A DNA stretch of 64,000 bases from assembly GCF_947179515.1 (NCBI RefSeq), contig NC_067495.1, positions 66,327,411 through 66,391,410 of the forward strand, in the 5' to 3' direction. The DNA is from Apodemus sylvaticus (Eukaryota > Chordata > Mammalia > Rodentia > Muridae). Positions 11,950 to 23,947 of the stretch are shown one piece after another; the stretch's first letter is position 1; every line of letters begins with the position of its first letter. The translations under genes were made by a program, and so were the position numbers. A model generated the notes under the pieces. That model saw only the letters and a list, made by a program, of their open reading frames with translations. It was not told the origin of the DNA and ran no database searches.

Positions 11950-12540
11950 ACAATATTTGATTTTTGTTTTTTAAGGGAGAATTTGTTAATGCCAAAGAAG
12001 AAGAAACTTTATTCAAAGAGCCCATAACAGACTTGTCCCCAAACATAGAGGACAATGCAAATGTCCAAGTACAGAAAGATGAAGGCAAAAGCCAAAATTA
12101 GCCTAGTAAATATATTTTTCAGGCTGCAAGAGGAAAGAAACAAAGAATAAAGCAAAACCTTAGTTTACCCAGTAGCAGATTTTTCTGCAGAAACCTTACA
12201 GCCAAGAGACAATGGTGTGAAATGTCCACAGTAATGAAGGAGTAAAAACCTCAATCAACTTTGAACATTCCAAAACAATAAAAGCTGAGAAAGTATGTCT
12301 TCGCTCTTCCCTTCTTAGAAGAACTGTTAAAGGGAGATGGTCAAACTTAAGAGAAACTTGAAAGCAGAAAGGTCAATGAAACTATACAGACAATTCCAGA
12401 ATGCTATAGCATTGTAAATATGGTATGTAAACTATTTATATCTTCAGTAAGAAGATAAAGCAATTAGAATTTTAAAAAGTCACATCAACGTGTAGAGAGA
12501 GGGGTAATAGAGAAAGATGTAATGCGGGATATCAAAAAAA
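11950..12540 (+). mobile_element. Ancient L1/HAL1-like fragment
   Basis: Strongly decayed sequence with an ORF1 C-terminal flavour (a CAGCCAAGAGACAATGGTGTG block near 12200 and an AATAAAAGCTGAGAAAGT block near 12277), followed by a non-ORF2 A-rich tail region. ORF1 without ORF2 suggests HAL1, but divergence limits certainty. Confidence 0.4.
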
Positions 12541-12950
12541 AATTAATAGTCTGGATGTGGTCCCAGCAGTTGGACAACAAATGCAAGAAGAATGAAGTTA
12601 TCTGGGCACATTGAGTTCTCTTCCAGGCTAGACCACCTAGAAAGACCAGAGCAGAACAATGCAAACAGAAAAATCCAAATGATGGGAAAAATAGAGTGCA
12701 TGGGTAGAATAAACTTATGACTATATTTTTATATTTCTTGCTTTTTCTCTTTATTATGTAAATTTGCTATCACTTCAAAGTAGCTTATTATATTAAAATG
12801 TTTTAAGTTGAATACAAGAAAAAGAACATGTGGTCCTTGTCTTCTGGTGACTAGCTTAATTAACCTAATATCCTTAACACCAACTATTTGCCACGAACAA
12901 CAGGATTTTCTTTGGAAGAAGCACTATTCTTTTTAAAAGGTTAAGTTTAT
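12541..12950. other. Non-coding, nothing recognised
   Basis: AT-rich sequence with no gene signal. The 12545-12690 part has a faint SINE-like feel (TGGTCCCAGCAGTTGG) but is too decayed to assign. Confidence 0.4.
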
Positions 12951-12962
12951 TTTATTGATGCA

Positions 12963-13042
<80 letters not shown>

Positions 13043-13125
13043 AGAGAGAGAAAGAGAGGAGAGAGAGAGAGAGAGAGAGGGAGGGAGGGAGGGAGGGAGG
13101 GAAGGAGGGAGGGAGGGAGAGAGAA
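12963..13125. repeat. (TG)n-(AG)n-(GGGA)n compound microsatellite
   Basis: About 11 TG units are followed by a long GA run and GGGA/GGAG units, giving a purine-only strand of about 140 bp. The open frames across it are artefacts of the repeat. Confidence 0.97.
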
Positions 13126-13272
13126 ATTAGAGAACATCTTGTAGAAGATTCTTTCTACCATAGGGATCTTGAGGATTGAATTTAGGTCATCTACAACCCA
13201 AAGTTAGTACAATCCCTATAAAAATATCAATGACATTCTTCATAGAATTAAGGAAAACCATGAAATGTGAAA

Positions 13273-13313
<41 letters not shown>
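13273..13313. repeat. (CA)n microsatellite
   Basis: An uninterrupted run of about 20 CA units. Confidence 0.98.
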
Positions 13314-13315
<2 letters not shown>

Positions 13316-13439
13316 TACACACATACCCTTAAATATGAACACCATCATGATAATAAAAAGAACCAATCCTGAGGGTTTACACTATCTGGGATTATTTAGT
13401 TTCCCCCAGAGCCTCTTTGGTCTATTTATGCTTCTCTTG

Positions 13440-13775
13440 GATATATTCTTTATTTACATTTCAAATGTTATTCCCTTTCCCAGTTTCCTCCCTCTCAGGT
13501 AGCACGTATTTCATCCTCCCTCCCCTTATTTCTATGAGGTTGTTCCTCCACTTACCCCTCCCACATCCCCACCCTTGATTCCTTGATTGGTACAATGGGC
13601 CATCTATCAAGCCTTCAAAGGACCAAGGACCTTTCTTCTCCTTGATGCCTGACAAGGTAATCCTCTGCTGCATATGCAGCTAGAGTCATGAACACCCCTT
13701 GGTTGATGGCTTAGTTCCTGGGACCTCAGTGGGGTCTGGTTGGTTGACATTGTTGTTCTTCAAATGAGGTTGTAG
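13440..13775 (-). mobile_element. L1 3' UTR fragment
   Basis: Antisense 3' terminus: TTCTTTATTTACATTTCAAATGTTATTCCC at its start marks the L1 3' end. It continues through the CAATGGGCCATC and CTCTGCTGCATATGCAGCT blocks and is truncated near 13775. Confidence 0.8.
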
Positions 13776-13827
13776 AGCTGGATTAGTGAATATAAATTAC
13801 TTTAGTTTCTTTTCATTATGGAAAGCA

Positions 13828-13828
<1 letters not shown>

Positions 13829-13894
<66 letters not shown>

Positions 13895-13912
13895 GCGTGT
13901 GTGTGTGTGTGG
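13829..13912. repeat. (TA)n then (GT)n microsatellite
   Basis: About 32 TA units at 13829-13893 are followed by a short GT run and a G-run. It is potentially cruciform-forming. Confidence 0.97.
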
Positions 13913-13919
13913 GGGGGGT

Positions 13920-14235
13920 GGGGCTAGATATACTACTGCAGCATGCAGTTTTTTTTAAATGAACCACTCTAAATCCAGCTAGGCACCAGCATCGGTAGTC
14001 TTGGTCACCCTGATGGCCAGCCCCAAGTGACTGTTTTGCCTTGGTTCTTGAGGCCAGCCTGCTGCAAGCTGCTAAGGTCAAAAACCTGCTCCCAAGCTAG
14101 CTCTCTGCTTGCTAAGTTGACCAAACCAGTCTTTCCTGAAATGCCTGGAGCACTTCCCAGGCCATTGACCCCCTGTGGCTGGCCTGTAGAAAGCCAGCTA
14201 CAATTCACTCAGATTCCCTTAGCCCTGTGAAATAA
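13920..14235. other. Unassigned stretch, probably repeat-derived
   Basis: Moderately GC-rich sequence (GAGGCCAGCCTGCTGCAAGC and similar) with no splice-bounded frame. I cannot name the family. Confidence 0.4.
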
Positions 14236-14238
14236 CAC

Positions 14239-14612
14239 TAGAAACAATGAATTCATGAAATTCTTAGGCAAATAGTTGGAACTGGAAAATATCATCCTAT
14301 GTGAGGTAACCCAATCACAAAAGAATACACATGGAATGCAGTCACTGGTAAGTGGATATTAATTAGCCCAGAAGCTCTGAATACTCAAGACACAGTTATC
14401 ATATCAAATGATACCCAAGAAGAGGGAAAGAGAGGGCCCTGGTTCTGAAAAGAGTTGATCTAGCATTGTAGGGGAATACCAGGATAGGGAAATGGGCAGA
14501 GGGAAGAGGGCTTATGAGACTGATGGGGAGGAGGGAACTGGGAAAGGGGAAAGCATTCAGAATGTAAACAAAGAATATAGAAAATAAAAACAAAAACAAA
14601 AAATACTAGAGT
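14239..14612 (+). mobile_element. L1 ORF2 terminus and 3' UTR
   Basis: It begins at the AACAATGAATTCATGAAATTC block of the ORF2 C-terminus. It includes the LISGY-equivalent region near 14355 and a 3' UTR ending in an A-rich tail at about 14585-14612. It is a close relative of 860-1255. Confidence 0.88.
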
Positions 14613-15009
14613 CATTATACCAGCCAGATTAATAATGGTAAATTTTCATCCTCAAAATGCCCACTCAAAGAACACAAAACTCAGTTGATATAAATACGAG
14701 ATGCACATCTAGATTTGGCAAATGTACTCTACATTACTCTATTGCTCATCTCTGAAATCCCTAGCTATTTAAGGCTTGTCTAGGCCATGTGGTGCTGGTT
14801 CATCTTCATCTCCTTCTCCCTCCATCTTGCCTCCTGTCCTCCATCTCGTCTGTTCCTGTCCTTCTCTCCTTCTCTTCCTGTCTTTCTGGGAAGATCCCAC
14901 CTCCATATAGTCACCCAGTGATTGGTGTTGTCTTTATTAGCCAATCAAATATCTAGGGGAAATTCCTCTACATAATATTCTGTGTTGGTAGTTGTGATTA
15001 TTCAGAACT
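14613..15009. other. Unassigned stretch with pyrimidine-rich core
   Basis: The CT-rich segment at 14800-14890 lies in sequence resembling dispersed rodent repeats I cannot name. No coding signal is seen. Confidence 0.4.
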
Positions 15010-15324
15010 TGGAATATATCTTTTCAAGACCTTCTGGCCTTAAATTTTTCATTGAATAACCAGCTATTATTATTCTGATGGGTCTGTCCTTAATGAGATT
15101 TGGCCTTCCTCTCTTATAGCTTTTAATACCCTTTCCTCATTCTATACTTTTAGAATTTTAACTATAATGTATCATGGTGAGCTTATTTCCTTCCTGGTTC
15201 TGTCTATTTGGTGTTCTAAAGGCCTCTTTTATCTAGATGGTTATTTTTTCTTTAGGTTTGGAGAAGTTTCTTGTATGGTTTATTAAAAATATTTTCTATA
15301 CCATTGATAAGATATTCTTCTATG

Positions 15325-15521
15325 GGGCCTGGAAAGATGGCTCAACAGTTACAAGCACTGGTTGCTCCTTCAGAGGTCCTGAGTTCCGTTCCCAGCAACC
15401 ACATGGTGGCTCACAACCATCTGTAAAGGGATCCAATGCCCTCTTCTGGGGTGTCTGAAGAGAGTGACAATGTATTTATATACATAAAATAAAATCTTTT
15501 TAAAAAGCTCCCTTTAAAAAA
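15325..15521 (+). mobile_element. B2 SINE
   Basis: A tRNA-derived B2. It begins GGGGCCTGGAAAGATGGCTC with an A-box-like GATGGCTCAACAGTT, a B-box-like GAGTTCCGTTCCCAGCAACC region and an AATAAAATC-type tail. It is flanked by a near-perfect 14-bp duplication, 15311-15324 and 15522-15535 (one or two mismatches). Confidence 0.93.
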
Positions 15522-15612
15522 TATAGTCTTCTATGTCCATAATTTAGAGGTTTGGTCTTGATTTCATTGACACCTCATAGCACTCTCATGTTTATTCATT
15601 TTAATACATATT

Positions 15613-17599
15613 GCTTAAAGTCTTGGAAAGAACAGGAATTCAAGGCCCATACCTAAACATCATTAAAGCAATATACAGCAAACCGGTAGCCAGCATCAAA
15701 CTAAATGGAGAGAAACTTGAAGCAATCCCACTAATATCAGGGACTAGACAGGGCTGCCCACTTTCTCCTTATCTTTTCAATATTGTACTTGAGGTACTAG
15801 CTCGGTCAATTAGACTACATAAGGAGGTCAAAGGGATACAAATTGGAAAGGAAGAAGTCAAACTATCATTATTTGCAGATGATATGATAGTCTACCTAAG
15901 TGACCCAAAAAACTCTACTAGAGAACTCCTACAGCTGATAATCAACTTTTAGCAAAGTGGCAGGTTATAAAATCAACTCAAGCAAATCAGTAGCCTTCCT
16001 ATACTCAAAGGATAAGCTGAGAAAGAAATTAGGGAAATGACCCCCTTCACAATAGCCACAAACAGTATAAAGTATCTTGGGGTGACTCTTACCAAACATG
16101 TGAAAGATCTGTATGACAAGAACTTCAAGACTCTGAAGAAGGAAATGGAAGAAGACCTCAAAAAATGGAAAACCTCCCATGCTCATGGATCGGCAGGATT
16201 ATTATAGTTAAAATGGCCATTTTGCCAAAAGCAATATACAGATTCAACACAATACCCATCAAAATCCCAACTCAATTCTTCACAGAGTTAGAAAGAACAA
16301 TCCTCAAATTCATCTGGAATAAAAAAAAAAAAAACCCAGGATAGCTAAAACTATTCTCAACAATAAAAGAAATTCTGGGGGAATCAGTATCCCTGACCTC
16401 AAGCAATACTACAGAGCAATAGTGTTAAAAACTGAATGGTATTGGTACAGTGACAGGCAGGCGGATCAATGGAACAGGATTGAAGATCCAGAAATGAACC
16501 CACACACCTATGGCCACTTGATCCTCTACAAAGTGGCAGAAAACACCCAATGGAAAAAAGATAGCCTTTTCAACAAATGGTGCTGGGTTAACTGGAGGTC
16601 AGCATGCAGAAGAATGGGAATTGGTCTATCCTTGTCTCCTTGTACTAAACTCAACTCCAAATGGATCAAGGACCTCCACATAAAGCCAGACACTCTGAAG
16701 CTAATAGAAAAGAAATTGGGGAAGACCCTTGAGGACATCGGCACAGGGGGAAAGTTCCTGAACAGAACACCAATAACTTATGCTCTAAGATCAAGAATTG
16801 ACAAATGGGACCTCATAAAATTACAAAGTTTCTGTAAGGCAAAGGACACTATCAAAAGGGCAAATCGGCAACCAACAAATTGGGAAAATATCTTCACCAA
16901 TCCTACATCAGATAAAGGGCTAATATCCAAAATATATAAAGAACTCAAGAAGTTAGACCCAAGAAAACCAAATAACCCTATTAAAAATGGGGTACAGAGT
17001 TAAACAAAGAATTCTCACCTGAAGAACTTCGGATGGCGGAGAAGCATCTTAAAAAATGCTCAACTTCATTAGTCTTTAGGGAAATGCAAATCAAAACAAC
17101 CCTGAGATTTCACCTTACACCAGTCAGAATGGCTAAGATTAAAAATTCAGGAGATAGCAGGTGTTGGAGAGGGTGTGGAGAAAGAGGAACACTCCTCCAC
17201 TGCTGGTGGGGTTGCAAATTGGTACAACCACTCTGGAAATCAGTCTGGCGGTTCCTCAGAAAACTGGGCACCTCACTTCCAGAAGATCCTGCTATATCAC
17301 TCCTGGGCATATACCCAGAGGATTCCCCACCATGTAATAAGGATACATGTTCCACTATGTTCATAGCAGCCCTATTTATAATTGCCAGAAGCTGGAAAGA
17401 ACCCAGGTATCCCTCAACAGAAGAGTGGATGCAAAAAATGTGGTATATCTACACAATGGAGTACTATTCAGCCATTAGAAACAATGGATTCATGAAATTC
17501 TTAGGCAAATGGATGGAGCTAGAGAACATCATACTAAGTGAGGTAACCCAGACTCAAAAGGTGAATCATGGTATGCACTCACTAATAAGTGGATATTAA
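15613..17599 (+). pseudogene. L1 ORF2 C-terminal two-thirds (broken)
   Basis: The RT core with the FADD catalytic motif (LSLFADDMIVYLSDP, near 15870) is present, but the frame breaks at a TAG near 15950, an indel near 16013, a long A-run at 16321-16334, and a one-base shortening of an A-run near 16985. Open pieces follow at 16422-17003 and 17033-17599, the latter being the Cys-rich C-terminus (RCWRGCGERGTLLHCWWGC). It is inactive. Confidence 0.9.
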
Positions 17600-17865
17600 C
17601 CTAGAAAACTGGAATACCCAAAACTTAACCCCCACATCAAATGAGGTACAAGAAGAAAGAAGGAGTGGCCCCTTGTTCTGGAAAGACTCAGTGAAGCAGT
17701 ATTAGGCAAAACCAGAACAGGGAAGTGGGAAAGGTTGGGTGGGAAAACAGGGGGAGGGAAGGGGGCTGATGGGACTTTGGGGAGTGGGGGACCAGAACAG
17801 GGGAAATCATTTGAAATGTAAATAAAAATATATCAATAAAAAATAAATAAATAAATAAATAAATA
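15613..17865 (+). mobile_element. 5'-truncated L1 with target-site duplication
   Basis: ORF2 from inside the reverse transcriptase to its end, then the 3' UTR (17600-17830) and an (AAAT)n tail. It is flanked by AATACATATT at 15603-15612 and 17866-17875. It sits inside an older antisense L1 ORF1, which resumes on both sides. Confidence 0.93.
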
Positions 17866-18059
17866 AATACATATTTTAAAAGCTATCATTGACTTTACCG
17901 AATGATCAAATTCTTCTACCTTGTATTCTAGTCTGGTAATTCATTTTTCCTATGAAACACTCTATTAGTAAGGCTTTCCATTTGGATTACTGAGTTTTTA
18001 ATTTTGAACTCAATTTTAGTTTATGTTTTCTTAAGCAATTCTATAACTCTTGCTTTCTT

Positions 18060-18232
18060 CTTTGCGCACATTTGCATGTATATGTACACAACTATGTGCT
18101 CTGGCATGTGTATGGGGGCGTCAGTGGACAGTGTGTGGTATTGGTTTTCTCTTTTCACCATTTAAGTCATAGGGTGTCATGCTTGGCTACAAGTGCCTTT
18201 ACCCACTGAAGCCATCTCACTGACAGATTTTG
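18060..18232 (-). mobile_element. B3/B2-family SINE
   Basis: Antisense tRNA-derived SINE: TTTACCCACTGAAGCCATCTCACTGAC at its high-coordinate end is the B2/B3 head, and GGTATTGGTTTTCTC...CACCATTTAAGTCAT is the body. It is diverged and nested in the old L1. Confidence 0.7.
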
Positions 18233-18452
18233 TTTCTTTAATAAATTCTATTTTATTATCCTGAATAGATGTCCTATTTTATTCAGTTGTTTTTGTTCTC
18301 TTGGAGTATGTTTATGTTTTCTTTGAGTTGTTTAACTATGTTTATAATCATTATTTTCAGTTCTTTGTTTGGAAACTCTTCAGAGTCATCCTTTTTGGGA
18401 GAGGGCATTACTATGGGCCTGGTAATTTTCAGGGAAACGTGTTGCCTTGTTT

Positions 18453-18490
<38 letters not shown>

Positions 18491-19370
18491 GATTTTGTTT
18501 CTTTGCTGGGACTTGTACATGTGGGTAGACTCTGGGCCCCTCCATGTCTGAAGTTCTGCTGAATAGGATTTCCTTTCATGTCTACTTTCCAGAGAAAGTA
18601 GTCCATATAGTGCTGTGACTTTCTACTACACATTATATTTTAGTATCATTTAGAACCATCTGAAACTAGACCTTAATTTTCTCTTCATCAGTCAACTTGC
18701 TGAAGGAATTCACCATGAAGAATATTATATTCTATACTCTCATAGGTATTTGCTGAGGGAGAAAATAAAATGTAGCTGGACTAGGAACCATGGATATTTG
18801 GCCTACTTTCTCATGTAACCTAGTTGGGTCTTAGAGTCTGGTAAGTTTGAAAAAAATATGGAAAAAAATATCCTTTGGGGGGTAGGGTATTACTATGGGC
18901 CTGGTAATTTTCAGGGAAGTGTGTGTGTGTGTGCCTTTATCTTTCATTTGATGATGGAACCTTATGCTGTAGATGTGTATCTATGTGGCTTGATGGTCAG
19001 AGAACATTCAATTTCATAATAGGTAGCTCAGATTACATTTGTGAATCACGGTTATGGTCCAGTAGCAAGTTGCAAACTAGTTCTTAAAATGAGCATAATA
19101 ATCTGAAGAGGATAGTATGGTTTTGCTCCAAAGTTCTAAGTGTTAGAGTTGTGATGATATAGGACCTGTGGCAAAGCTTTTTCATTGTTGTAAGATATAT
19201 TCAAAACCAGTTGTCTTTTAAGTCTTGTGGTAAATAGCCTGAAGTAGAACAACTGACAAGAAAAGGCGGCTTTTATGATACAAAGATATTTACTGAACAT
19301 TCTTACTCATTTGGTTATAGGACTAGACTTAGAAGGGGTAGCTGGGCAGACTCATACTGTAGTTCGCCAG

Positions 19371-20489
19371 TAAATTTTTTCGAAGTTGGAAGACTTCTTA
19401 ATCTGGGTTTCATTTACACCCCATTCTCTGACATTCAAATATCTTGACAACATATTTACTGTAGTTATTTCTTCTGTCTGAGTTTAGTCCACATAGTACC
19501 AGTAATGCAAAAGTCCAGCATGATATTTTCAGAAATGTGGAGGCAATTGAGTGTCCTTCAGAATAAATTATGACAAAGGGACAGAGAATTTATATACCAC
19601 TGAGGTGGGGATGGTAAAAGTGTATTACTAGGCTTGGCAGCTGTAAAATGAACTGCTTCATGGTCTTTTGAAAAGATATGGAGATAAAAGACTTGGCATA
19701 TAAATAGCTACAGACTGAATTCCAGGGGATGAGTTAACTGGCTGAAGTAGCTAGACCAGCTGAAGCTAGTATAACAGCTGCAATGTAGTCATCACCAAGT
19801 TAAGCCTACAATGTTGTACCATTATTCTTCAAGGTCCATCTGTTTTCTGTACAAGATGACTGTGTCAGTTTAGTGAGGCTGTGGTGGAAATAACTTGTAT
19901 CTTTCAAGCCCTTGATGGTGGCATTAATTTCTGAAATCTCTCCAGAAATACAATATTGCTTCATAGTTATATATTTATTTTGTAGAAATGTTTCTGGAGT
20001 ATACAAATTGTTGAGTATGTTTACACACAGTGCACCTTTCAGCATGTGAGAAATAGTCACGGCATATATTCAGGAATCCACCAGACTCATTGATACACCT
20101 GAGTTTAAGCTCTGTGATCATTATCTCACAGTGAAATTTCAATTTCTCTGAAATACTGTCATTTTAGAGCTAATGTATAGTAATCATCCAAAAATCTATT
20201 CTTTTTCCTTACTATAATGTCACTTTATGATATAGTGCACACAAGAGAAAGCAAATTTTCCCTCTCTTCAACTGGAGTAAGTAGAGTGGATATTATTTGC
20301 AAAATGCCTTGTTCAGTCTGGTAAATATCTGAGAGATAACTGAAATCAGATAGGGAATCATAGCATAGCTTGTATTTCAGTTCTAGGAAAGGGGAGAGAC
20401 TTTGGATAAGAGATCACAGCGAGCAATATGAGAGAATGTCTAAACTGTCTCTAAGGATCTAGAGTTCTATGACTGGTCGGTCGTTCAGT
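19371..20489. other. Decayed sequence, possible ERVL-MaLR internal remnant
   Basis: There is no usable frame. The block at 19830-20060 (GTTTAGTGAGGCTGTGGTGG, GATGGTGGCATTAATTTCTG) reminds me of MaLR internal sequence in antisense, from memory only. The rest is unrecognised. Confidence 0.35.
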
Positions 20490-21112
20490 CTTTGAGAGCT
20501 CCCCTGGGGCATCAAGTCTCTGCATCATTAAGCATCCTTTCCCATTGAGGTCAGACAAGGCAGCCCTCTGCTACATATTTGCAGGGGACCTTGGACCAGC
20601 CTGTATAAGCTCTTTGGTTGGTGGCTCAGTCTCTGGGAGCTCCCAGGGTTTCAGGTTAGTTAACACTGTTGGTCTTCCTTTCGGGTAGCCATCTCCTTGA
20701 GAGCCTTCAATCCTTCTCCTATTTCATAGGAGTCTCTATCCAATGTTTTTCTGTATCTGCATCTGTCTCAGTCAGCTGCTGGGTAGAGCCTCTCAGAGGG
20801 CTTCTATGCTAGGCTTCTGTATGCAAGCACAACAGAGTATTAATAGTGTGAGAGATTGATGCTTGCCCATGGGATGAGCCTCAAAATGGGCCAGTCACTA
20901 GTGGGCCGTTCCTTCAGTCTCTGATCCATCTTTATCCTTGCATTTCTTTTAGACAGGACCAATTTTGGGTGAAAAGTTTTGTAGATGGATTGGTGTCCCC
21001 ATTCCTCCACTGAGGGTCCTATCTGGCTACTGGAGGAGATATCTTCAGGTTCCATATTCCCACTATTGGATATCTGCACACATATGAACTGACAATGAGG
21101 GCTCTGGCACAT
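20490..21112 (-). mobile_element. Lx-type L1 3' UTR fragment
   Basis: Antisense Lx blocks in order: GAGAGCTCCC, CATTGAGGTCAGACAAGGCAGCC, a TTGGTTGGTGGCTCAGTC block, TTAACACTGTTGGTCTTCC, and CACTGAGGGTCCTATCTGGC. It is not coding. Confidence 0.65.
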
Positions 21113-22005
21113 ATGTAGCAGACATGCAGCTCAGTCTCCGTATGGGCTCCTCAACAGCTAAAACATAGGCTTTCCCTAAAGCTGTAGCCTGACTGTGGTA
21201 TCTGTTTTCCAACGGGGCTGCCCATGAGTAGTAACAAACAGCTTTCTAGTTGGATTTAAGACCTACTCAATATGAAGAAAAGCATGCCTGTACTGAAGGC
21301 ATGGATATCGGAGGAGAACTTATAACAATCACTTTACTAAATCAATGTAATCCCTAACTACATTCTAAAAAGTTGTCCTTATTCCCACAGATAAATGTAG
21401 TTCTTACCTCTCACCAAGGAAACTTCTTTTTGCAACAGATGGAGCCTGTTACAAAAACTGCAACCAAACAAAGTAAAAAGCTGCAGAGAAACTTCCCCAC
21501 CTAAGGCTCAGTGATCATTGCGGATGAGGGCACAGAAAGATTGTAAAAGCCAGAGGATCAGGGAGTTTTGTGTGAAAGTATGCCTCTTAGAAATGTTAGA
21601 AGCTACACCCATATACTCTCATTAACATGACCACCTAAGCATGAGTTGGACAAGGACAAAAATAGACATGATAAAGTAGAAAGGAGAAAGCCCATGAGGT
21701 CCTAACCCTACCAGCAACTAAGGAGTGCTAAGGGTAGGAGAAATAGTCTTCCTCAGGGAAGAGCAAACCAACTGGTTATCAAATACCAAATTGTCAGCCC
21801 TGAAATCATACATATAAATAACATTCTAAGACTAATCAGGTTGTATTTATATGTTTAGGAATATATATGCCTATACATATATGTATATAACAATAATGAA
21901 AAAAGAGGCCATGGACTTGAAAGAGAGCAAGGAGAAATCTTGAAAGTTTGGAAGTAAGGAAGGGATGGGGGGAAATGATGTAATTCTAATTTCAAAAAAT
22001 GAAAG
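21113..22005 (+). mobile_element. Lx-type L1 3' region, opposite orientation
   Basis: Sense Lx-like blocks: CTCACCAAGGAAACTTCTTTTTGCAACAG, GCACAGAAAGATTGTAA, CAACTGGTTATCAAATACCAAA, and a final AAAGAGGCCATGGACTTGAAAGAGAGC block before an A-rich end. It lies tail-out next to the antisense piece at 20490-21112. Confidence 0.6.
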
Positions 22006-22734
22006 AAATAGTATTAAACAGTAGGAAAATACATATAAGTAGTTAAGAAAATCAATGCAATAAAAATTAAAATCCTATACCAATGAATATTTTAAAAAAA
22101 GAACCAAATCTCCTGGTAAGTTATTATAACTATCATTCAAGAGAAAAGGAAAACTAGTTTGAAGAATGAGAGTTGTTTTCTTTTTTAGTTTTTTGAACAC
22201 ATTTAGAATTAGGTATTAATTTGCATTATTCTTTCTTAAAGTTATAGAAAGCATAGTTTGCTTTTAAGTGCTAGAGTATAATATTTTTATCTATATTCAA
22301 TAGAATTTTTGACATTTAATATTCATGCCTGCCTATGTTTTGTGGTCATTAATCTTTAAGTTAAGAAAAAACAAAAACATTAAACCCAAATAGTCATTTG
22401 TGTTTAGAAACAAGTATGGCAATTTTGGTTTCCCTATAGTGCAGCAAAGCTAAGTAATAACAGACAGTAATATTTCTCATTCATTATCAAAAGTATAAAT
22501 TTCAGCATTAATGGACAGTTTTTTTTGTCAGGAAAACTAGGCTGTATTAAATATTGTGTTTCGAGGTATCTGATATCATGCAAGGATTTCCTAGATAAAC
22601 TGAATAGCTCTCAGGAGAAACTATAAAGGTCGGGTACTTGGGATACAAATTTAAATTTTTTAATTATTAGTAAAAGATTTCATACAACATATTTTGATCA
22701 TGTTCCTCTCCCCCATTCCTTGGTTGATAAGAGA
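22006..22734. other. AT-rich, no gene seen
   Basis: Mostly AT-rich sequence with A- and T-runs. I see no repeat family, frame or splice-bounded exon. Confidence 0.5.
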
Positions 22735-22950
22735 GGTTGTGCCATATCTTACTGTGACTTGTCATGGTATGTTTGGTTGAGATCCCTGGGATACCTGCTC
22801 TTTTCTGAAGGGAAGTGGAAGAGGAGTGGATCTAGGGGAGAGGGAAGGTGGGGAGGGGGAGAAGTGGGAGAAGGGGAGGGGAGGGGAAACTGGAGTTGGG
22901 ATGTAATATGTGAGCGAATAAATAAAAAATAAAAACTCATGCAGATACAC
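22735..22950 (+). mobile_element. L1 3' UTR terminus
   Basis: The GTCATGGTATGTTTGGTTGAGATCC block, purine-rich GGAGGGG region and AATAAATAAAAAAT tail mark a short Lx-type 3' end. Confidence 0.7.
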
Positions 22951-23947
22951 ATGTATAAGTAAAAAAATAAAATAAAGAACTTTCTTTAAAAAGCATACAC
23001 TTTAATGTGTCATCAATCCATCCAATCTCTCTGTCTCTCTCTCTGTCTCTCTCTCTCCCTCATTTGTCAATCAAGTGTCTCATCTGCTTGTGGTAAGAGC
23101 ATAACATATTAAAAAATAAAGGCACAGTGATAATGGAAGGCATAATTTTGTATAGTAAACCTCTAGGACCTATTCATCATGTATACCTGAAACTTTGTAC
23201 TTGAAAAGGACAACACAGATAGCTAGTAAATTAAGAATGTATATTCTGGCAACAGAATGTCAGGAGTTCAATCTTGCTTCTGAAACTTGCTGGCAAAATG
23301 AGGGTAGTCACAGTACCGTACTCGGTAGAGCTGTATTTATGAATACTCTGTACTCTGTATTTATGAATTGACACAGGTAAAACATTTAAAAAGCTTTTAA
23401 AATTAAAATTATATATACATATATAATTAAATGTTAGATACCGTCATGTAGATATGTAATTTGTAACCTTAAGGAATTGATAATTCTACACAGAACACTT
23501 CCCTTTAGGAGAAAATACTAATACACATGGAGAAACTGGAAAAAGTAGTAAGTTGTATGGTTAGGCTATAAAGATATATAATTCAAGAAGGAACAATACA
23601 TTCATTGTGAGTTTGTAAGTGACTGAAGTTTTATGCCATATCTATATGGTACATGTGGGTACATATGTGAGTGGAACAGCAAATACAGACCAAAGCTTGG
23701 ATGAAGGAATAAATGAGCAATGTGATTATGTGTACTAAAATTGAACTGTGGCAATGTTTTGTTCAAATTCTTTCAAAATTAAAAATGGATACAATAAATA
23801 TGAATTAGCATATTTAACTACTCTCCCATAAATACTTTATAATGGCACCTTACTATACATTTTTAGGATATAATTTTAGCATATCTAACTACATTTGAAT
23901 CTTGCAAATGTCCGTAAGAAAGCAGAACAAGTATCATTTTCATCTTT
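22951..23947. other. Non-coding; (CT)n at 23026-23060
   Basis: AT-rich sequence with one imperfect (TCTCTCTG)n microsatellite at 23026-23060. Nothing else recognised. Confidence 0.55.

Larger units (their letters stand above)
15010..19370 (-). mobile_element. Old L1 5' half (ORF1 and 5' UTR) with nested insertions
   Basis: Antisense ORF1 sequence at 15010-15310, 15536-15602, 17876-18055 and 18235-18360 joins in order once the B2, L1 and B3 insertions are removed. An old rodent L1 5' UTR continues at about 18380-19370 (GGCATTACTATGGGCCTGGT, GGGACTTGTACATGTGGGTAGAC and related blocks), itself holding (TG)n at 18458-18490. It is much more diverged than the L1 inserted into it. Confidence 0.7.

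Noticed and set aside
12955..13179. Arg/Glu-repeat frame and its antisense Leu/Ser frame
   Set aside because: Pure products of the (AG)n microsatellite. The same applies to 50080-50328, 38308-38532 and 36170-36333.
17110..17364. Recurring 84-codon frame antisense to the L1 ORF2 C-terminus (also 2425-2679 and 40884-41138)
   Set aside because: It is a mirror of the conserved ORF2 coding strand, so its conservation follows from L1 copying.
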